This document shows, piece by piece, positions 59,315 to 64,000 of a stretch of DNA of 64,000 nucleotides (positions are counted from its first letter, which is position 1; every line of letters begins with the position of its first letter). The stretch is from Pseudoscleropodium purum (lineage: Eukaryota > Streptophyta > Bryopsida > Hypnales > Brachytheciaceae), in contig OZ017796.1 of assembly GCA_963969395.1 (NCBI GenBank), forward strand, positions 1,614,501-1,678,500. The letters run 5' to 3'. A program made the translations under genes and the position numbers. The notes under the pieces are model-generated. The model saw only the letters and a list, made by a program, of their open reading frames with translations, searched no databases and was not told the DNA's origin.

Positions 59315-62300
59315 TTCTAGGTAAGGTGATAAAGAAAGGAAGTTTAAGGAAATGGCTACTAAGGTACCATATACAAGGTTTAGTCATGAAAAATTTGATG
59401 TGGACATCCATGTTGGCAATCATTCTTTAGTCATTTTTTAGCCATTCTAAAGTTATGATAGACCCATAAAAAATCCGACGTAAACATCTACATTGACAAT
59501 CATTTTCTAGTGACGTTGAAGATATTGGAAATCATTTGCAAATCATTTTGAAGTTGTGATGGAGTCTTTGTGGTATTCTGATGGATTGACACATGGCAAG
59601 GCATTCCATAGTTATTCTAAAGTGATATGAATTTAAGATTTAGGTCACTCCCTTAAGACCTGGAAAGTCATTTTTATGTCATTTTCAAGTTATAGCAATA
59701 CATTATATACAATATGTCATACATATTATGACATATACAATTTACACCATACATCATATAAAATTTGTCATATACAATACACAATATATAATACACTATT
59801 GTGTTACAAATGCAAACGTTATATAAAAATATGTATATATATACATTATTTAAATGAATTTCAATATTTATAACATAGTAAAGAAAATGACATCAATTGA
59901 AATGGCTTCAAGATAATACCTTCTTTTTGCCATTACAGGCAACTACAAAAAGAAGGATTTATTTTAACAGCTTCATCATATTTGATACTATTTTGTTTTT
60001 GTTTTTCAATTAGATTATATTATATCAAACTAAATTTTTTTTTAAATCTCAAGATGAAGAATCTCAACTATAGTGTAATTTTGAATTTGCTTTATTACAA
60101 TTGTCAGATTAACTTCTACAATTTCATTGTTGCATGAATAACCACAAAATGAAGCTAGAGTATCTCGACCTCTAAAACAACATGATGTTCAATCAATATT
60201 ATTGCATAGTTAGGCCTATTGAGGAGAGTCATGATCACCAACAATGGTTAAAAGGGCCAATCAATCCTTTAACTAAGGCAGATCGTGTCAATCATGTTGT
60301 TGCTACCGTTAAATGCATCTTCAAGTTTCTACAGATGGAGTGATATTCCAATTGAAACTCTATTTTTTACCTCTATTAGTCATATATTAGGTTTTAATTC
60401 TTCATTTCATATTTGAAATGTTTTCTTAAAATAATTTTATGTTTGTAAAGTTGTATGAGAGAAATTTTCAATAGTTTGCTTTCTAATAATTTTGGAATGA
60501 TTTATTTTCTATCTAGAAGTACGAAATTAATCTTATGGTCAATTTTTGTATTCAATCAATGTTAGGAAAGTCACATGGTCAAAATGTGGGCTGAAATTTA
60601 TTTGACTTATATGGTTTAGGTAGAAAATACGATGAAGAGAAAAGCGGACATTATTCATTGTCTCTCTCATTACTATTGATAGGGCCCAAAAATTTGAGAG
60701 GCTATTGTCTATTGTATTTTTTGAATTTGAAAATGAAATCTACAAAAGTTATGTATCTTGGTGTGAAGTTTTAAAATTGACCTCACTTAATTAATTTGAA
60801 GTTGTGAATTAAGAGTTGTGCTAGTTTAAGTGGATAGAGGTGTACTACCTTGAGTTCTATATAAAATGGCAAAGACTTAAATTAGCCATAAAAAATAGAT
60901 AAATCTTTTGTTTGCAATAAATTATGTACAAAGTGTAGAAAATTGTTTTGATTTTTTATGAAGCTATTCATGATATTTGAAATTTTTATAAGTGAATTAT
61001 AAGTGACAAAGTGAAGAAAGGTCTACTGCCCCTCTTTTCTCAAGGCCAAAACTTTAGATGGCCTTAGGAGTTGGATAGAGTTTTAGAATGAATGTAAATT
61101 TAGAGAGAAAGCAAAAAATTGTACTAGCTTTCCAAAAAATCATCATTCATGTCATTTGAACTCTATACAAAATAGTAAAATGAATTCAAAATTCAATAAT
61201 GAAGTAGGATTTGGAGTTGAAGGATTGGAGTTGAGAGTTGAAGACTTGAAACTAGGAGTTGAAAATTGAAGTTGAAGGATTAGAGTTGGAAGTTGAAAAA
61301 TTGGTGTTAAAGGATTAGAATTGGGAGTTGAAAAATTGGAGTTGAAGGATTGGAGTTGAGAGTTGAAAAATTGGAGTTGGAAGTTAAAGACTTGTGTATT
61401 GTAGACTTGTGTGTTGTAAACTCGTATGTTGTGGCTTGTAGCTTGTAGCTTGTAGTTTGTAGCTTGTAAATTTATTATTGCGGGTGTCATAAGTGAAACC
61501 ATTGTTTATTCTTTTTTGTATTATGGATACAACAAAGTGGGGTTCATTGCCTATATGGTTGTACTTTTTTTATTGTTTTCATTGGTGAAACATGATTGGT
61601 GATCATCGTGAATTTGAAATTTGAGAGCTAATTCCTTAGATAGTTCAGCTTATAGTTTGGTTGTCCTATTTTATTCGTTCAAAGTTTGTGGTTTGTTAAC
61701 CCTACTTTGGCCCATAAACCAACTTAAAGCCATAGATGGTAGGTCAACAACTAGTAATTTGACAACAGTATAAAAAATTGGATGTCCGATCTTGAAAAAT
61801 TAGACACAACTACAACTTCTATAGTTATTAAACCATTTTGATTTTGTTGGTGGATTTGTAGTGACAAACTCATTCATTTTCATCTTTTTTATTGCATTGT
61901 GGGTTGTTAGTAAATTAAATTTGCGTGGGATGAGCTCACTTGTTCTTTATCATCCTACAACTTCCTTCATTTTTAAGCCATTTTTTATTGCAACCAGAAT
62001 CCTTGTGATTTTCCAAGGCAAACACTCTCTACACGACAATGTCATTTATAATATACAATACACCATATTTGGCAAAATATTACATTATGTATGAGGCCTC
62101 CGAAAAACTACAAGTTCTTGATTGTGGAAATGCTAGATACAGTTCGAAACTTGTCTACTAATATAGCTAAGACCCTACCACATCAAATATAAATATGTTT
62201 TTTGAAATAAAATAAAATAAAAAATTAATTCATTTAAAAAAATATTTTTTGGTATTTTCTTCTTATTAAATAATATGTTTGCATCATTGTTGTTCCTAGC

Positions 62301-63620
62301 AATGAGAACAATAGTGAAACAATCTTCTAAAGGCCCGCAATCTCTTCTAATGATATTGCATGGCTTGCTAAGCTACTTAATGTGTGAGCACAAAGAGATG
62401 AAATAACTAACCTTTTATACAAGTAGGGTGGTAGTAGTCTAGGAGATATGACAAATCATGTCAAATATGGAAAATGTAGGAATTGAGTTACAAATAATAT
62501 TTTAGACTTCATTTAGGCATTATAAATGAATTTTGAACCAAAAAAAATTGGAAAATCAATCTCACTTTCATCTCTAAAAATCCATTGTAGATTTTGAACC
62601 TCAATCAAAAGTTGTGGACAAATTTGAAAAATAGATTGGAAATGATATCTTTTTAACATTTTTCTGAATATATTTTTTGAATCTAGTAGTATAGAAGATA
62701 TGATGTAGTCATTTTTGAGTTGTTACCTTGGCTAGTGCAATACTATAATACAACTTCCACTTCATTAGTAGTCTAATCAAGTGAAAGTCATATTTGTCAC
62801 CTATTGAATTAGTGTTGTAGAAGGTTATTGTTAGGAAAATTATTCTTGTTATTTTTTATAATTTGACTCTAAGGGTAAGCTTAAAAATAGAAATTATATA
62901 TATACGTAGAGGAGTATAAAAAGTGGAGGATCTAGGAACATGCAAAGCCATCCATTTGTGCACTAATAGAATGGTTTGAGAGCATGGTGTGAGATTCAAA
63001 GTTGGATTAGAGGAATCTGGAGGATATGGACACATTGTGGTTAAACAAAAAGTCATTGCAAAGAGCCATTAAGTACATGTGCATCATGGGGTTTGATAAC
63101 TACTTTCGAGTTGAAAATGAAATGACTACTTGATTAGTGAGCTACAATAACACAATAGCGTCTATGTTTGAATTGCCTTCAGAAATTGTAGATGATTTGT
63201 CATTCACCTATTTGGGAGTTTTAAAGAACATATTGCAATTGGATTATAAAGCACTACAAATAGAAATCATTTTGTTGTAGTGTGAGTAGATCAATTTCTA
63301 AGATAGTCGAAGAAATTATATGTATACTCCAATACCTAGGATGACTTTGGCTTTCTTGTAGTGAATGTTGAGTATAAATTGCCTTGTACAATAGAGCCCT
63401 TCATTTTTCCTAGTCATGCTACACAAAAAAAAATTGAAATGTTGTAGAGAAGTCCAAATAGAAAGTTGTTTTATGCAAAGAAGCTAAGTGAAGCATGAAA
63501 GGTGAATATTGTAGACACCTTCATCAATATGATAGTAGAAAATGCAAGGCTCATTTCTCTTCGCAGATAGCTTCTACTAGTGTAAACAGTGAATTTACTT
63601 GGGACCATCAAATTGTTTGT
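59315..63620. repeat. Dispersed AT-rich repeat, copy 2 (pairs with 31700-33120)
   Basis: Collinear blocks shared with copy 1 include CATGAAAAATTTGATGTGGA (59387), AGTTATAGCAATACATTAT (59691), the TTATACAAGTAGGG block (about 62412) and the GCTACACAAAA...AAAGAAGCTAAG...AATGCAAGG block (63418-63550). Copy 2 is longer by about 2.8 kb, with the extra DNA between 59800 and 62300, including a minisatellite. No intact gene. Confidence 0.55.
61206..61472. repeat. Minisatellite: TTGGAGTTGA-type units, then AGCTTGT units
   Basis: Units such as GGATTGGAGTTGAGAGTTG and AAAATTGGAGTTGAAGG vary in length around 13-30 bp from 61206 to about 61390. They are followed by GACTTGTGTATTGTA-like units and then several 7-bp AGCTTGT repeats (61436-61466). 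The antisense frame rich in Asn, Ser and Thr-Pro over it is a by-product. Confidence 0.85.
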
Positions 63621-64000
63621 TGAAGATAACTTACTAGTATAGGAAAAAATCAACCATCATCATTCTCATCTACCTACCTAGGGTTGCTGCAAATCACAAA
63701 GAGGATACACTTCAACAAATTCCCATTTCTAGTACTCTTCCTAGTTGTTTTGAGTGGAGCTTAAAGTGGATTAACATCCAGGGATCAACAGCTATATGAG
63801 AACAATACTTTGGAAGTTTTTGGAGGAGTATCGAAGGAGATATGTATAGTGGACCAGATGGCAGTGCCTTGACTAGTATTTTTGGACATGGACGGTTGTA
63901 GGATGGCATGGTGTAGAGTAGGGAATCAAATTCACACAAGCATTATAAGAAAATTGTAGAGGCAAATTGAATTTGGCTCTAAAACTTCTATTGGCCCAAG
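63621..64000. other. Window end, no feature recognised
   Basis: AT-rich sequence with no convincing gene, repeat or RNA. Confidence 0.3.

Noticed and set aside
61152..61502. 116-codon minus-strand frame rich in Asn, Ser, Thr and Pro
   Set aside because: It is the translation of the 61206-61472 minisatellite.

Overview
The window is nuclear DNA of a land plant. The host genes have many short introns with GT/AG ends, telo-box motifs (AAACCCTAA) occur in promoter-like DNA, and two Ty1/copia elements are primed by initiator-Met tRNA. The host gene families (UPL1/2-type HECT ligase, chloroplast-type rhomboid, aldo-keto reductase, GH79 heparanase-like) and the wide AT-rich repeat-filled spacers would suit a non-seed plant (bryophyte, lycophyte or fern), but the species cannot be fixed from the sequence.

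Host genes: (1) the 3' end of a UPL1/2-type HECT E3 ubiquitin ligase, 132-1733 (+), apparently lacking one conserved HECT exon; (2) a complete nine-exon rhomboid protease gene, 5198-8264 (-); (3) a complete five-exon aldo-keto reductase gene, 27994-29901 (-); (4) a complete nine-exon GH79 heparanase/beta-glucuronidase-like gene, 46215-50855 (-). For genes 2-4 the exon lengths sum to a multiple of three and the catalytic residues are all present.

The rest is nested mobile and duplicated DNA. A large inverted duplication (arm 1 about 1797-4590, arm 2 about 10130-10426 plus 24718-26658) brackets the rhomboid gene. Arm 2 is split by a 14.3-kb CACTA-type transposon at 10427-24717, with CACTA termini and an ATG target duplication; arm 1 preserves the matching empty site near 3751. 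The transposon holds about 28 copies of a 19-bp palindrome (consensus TATCGGCTGCCAGCCGATA) found nowhere else in the window, several inside introns. It also carries two divergent gene blocks. On the minus strand are a long gene with a ParB-like segment and two genes for FCP1/NIF-type phosphatase-like proteins whose catalytic aspartates are gone. On the plus strand is a large DUF7869-like, transposase-like gene. The two large genes carry internal stops, most of them transitions of the kind left by cytosine methylation, so this copy looks inactive.

Two partial rhomboid copies lie at 26659-27540 and 44575-45690. A decayed copia element occupies 37879-42917. A better preserved copia element at 54279-59309 has 153-bp LTRs, an ACAAG target duplication, and disabled gag and pol. 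Small CACTA-family pieces and foldback elements lie at 33649-36042, 36365-36557 and 52893-53860. A dispersed AT-rich repeat pair fills 31700-33120 and 59315-63620, the latter with a minisatellite.
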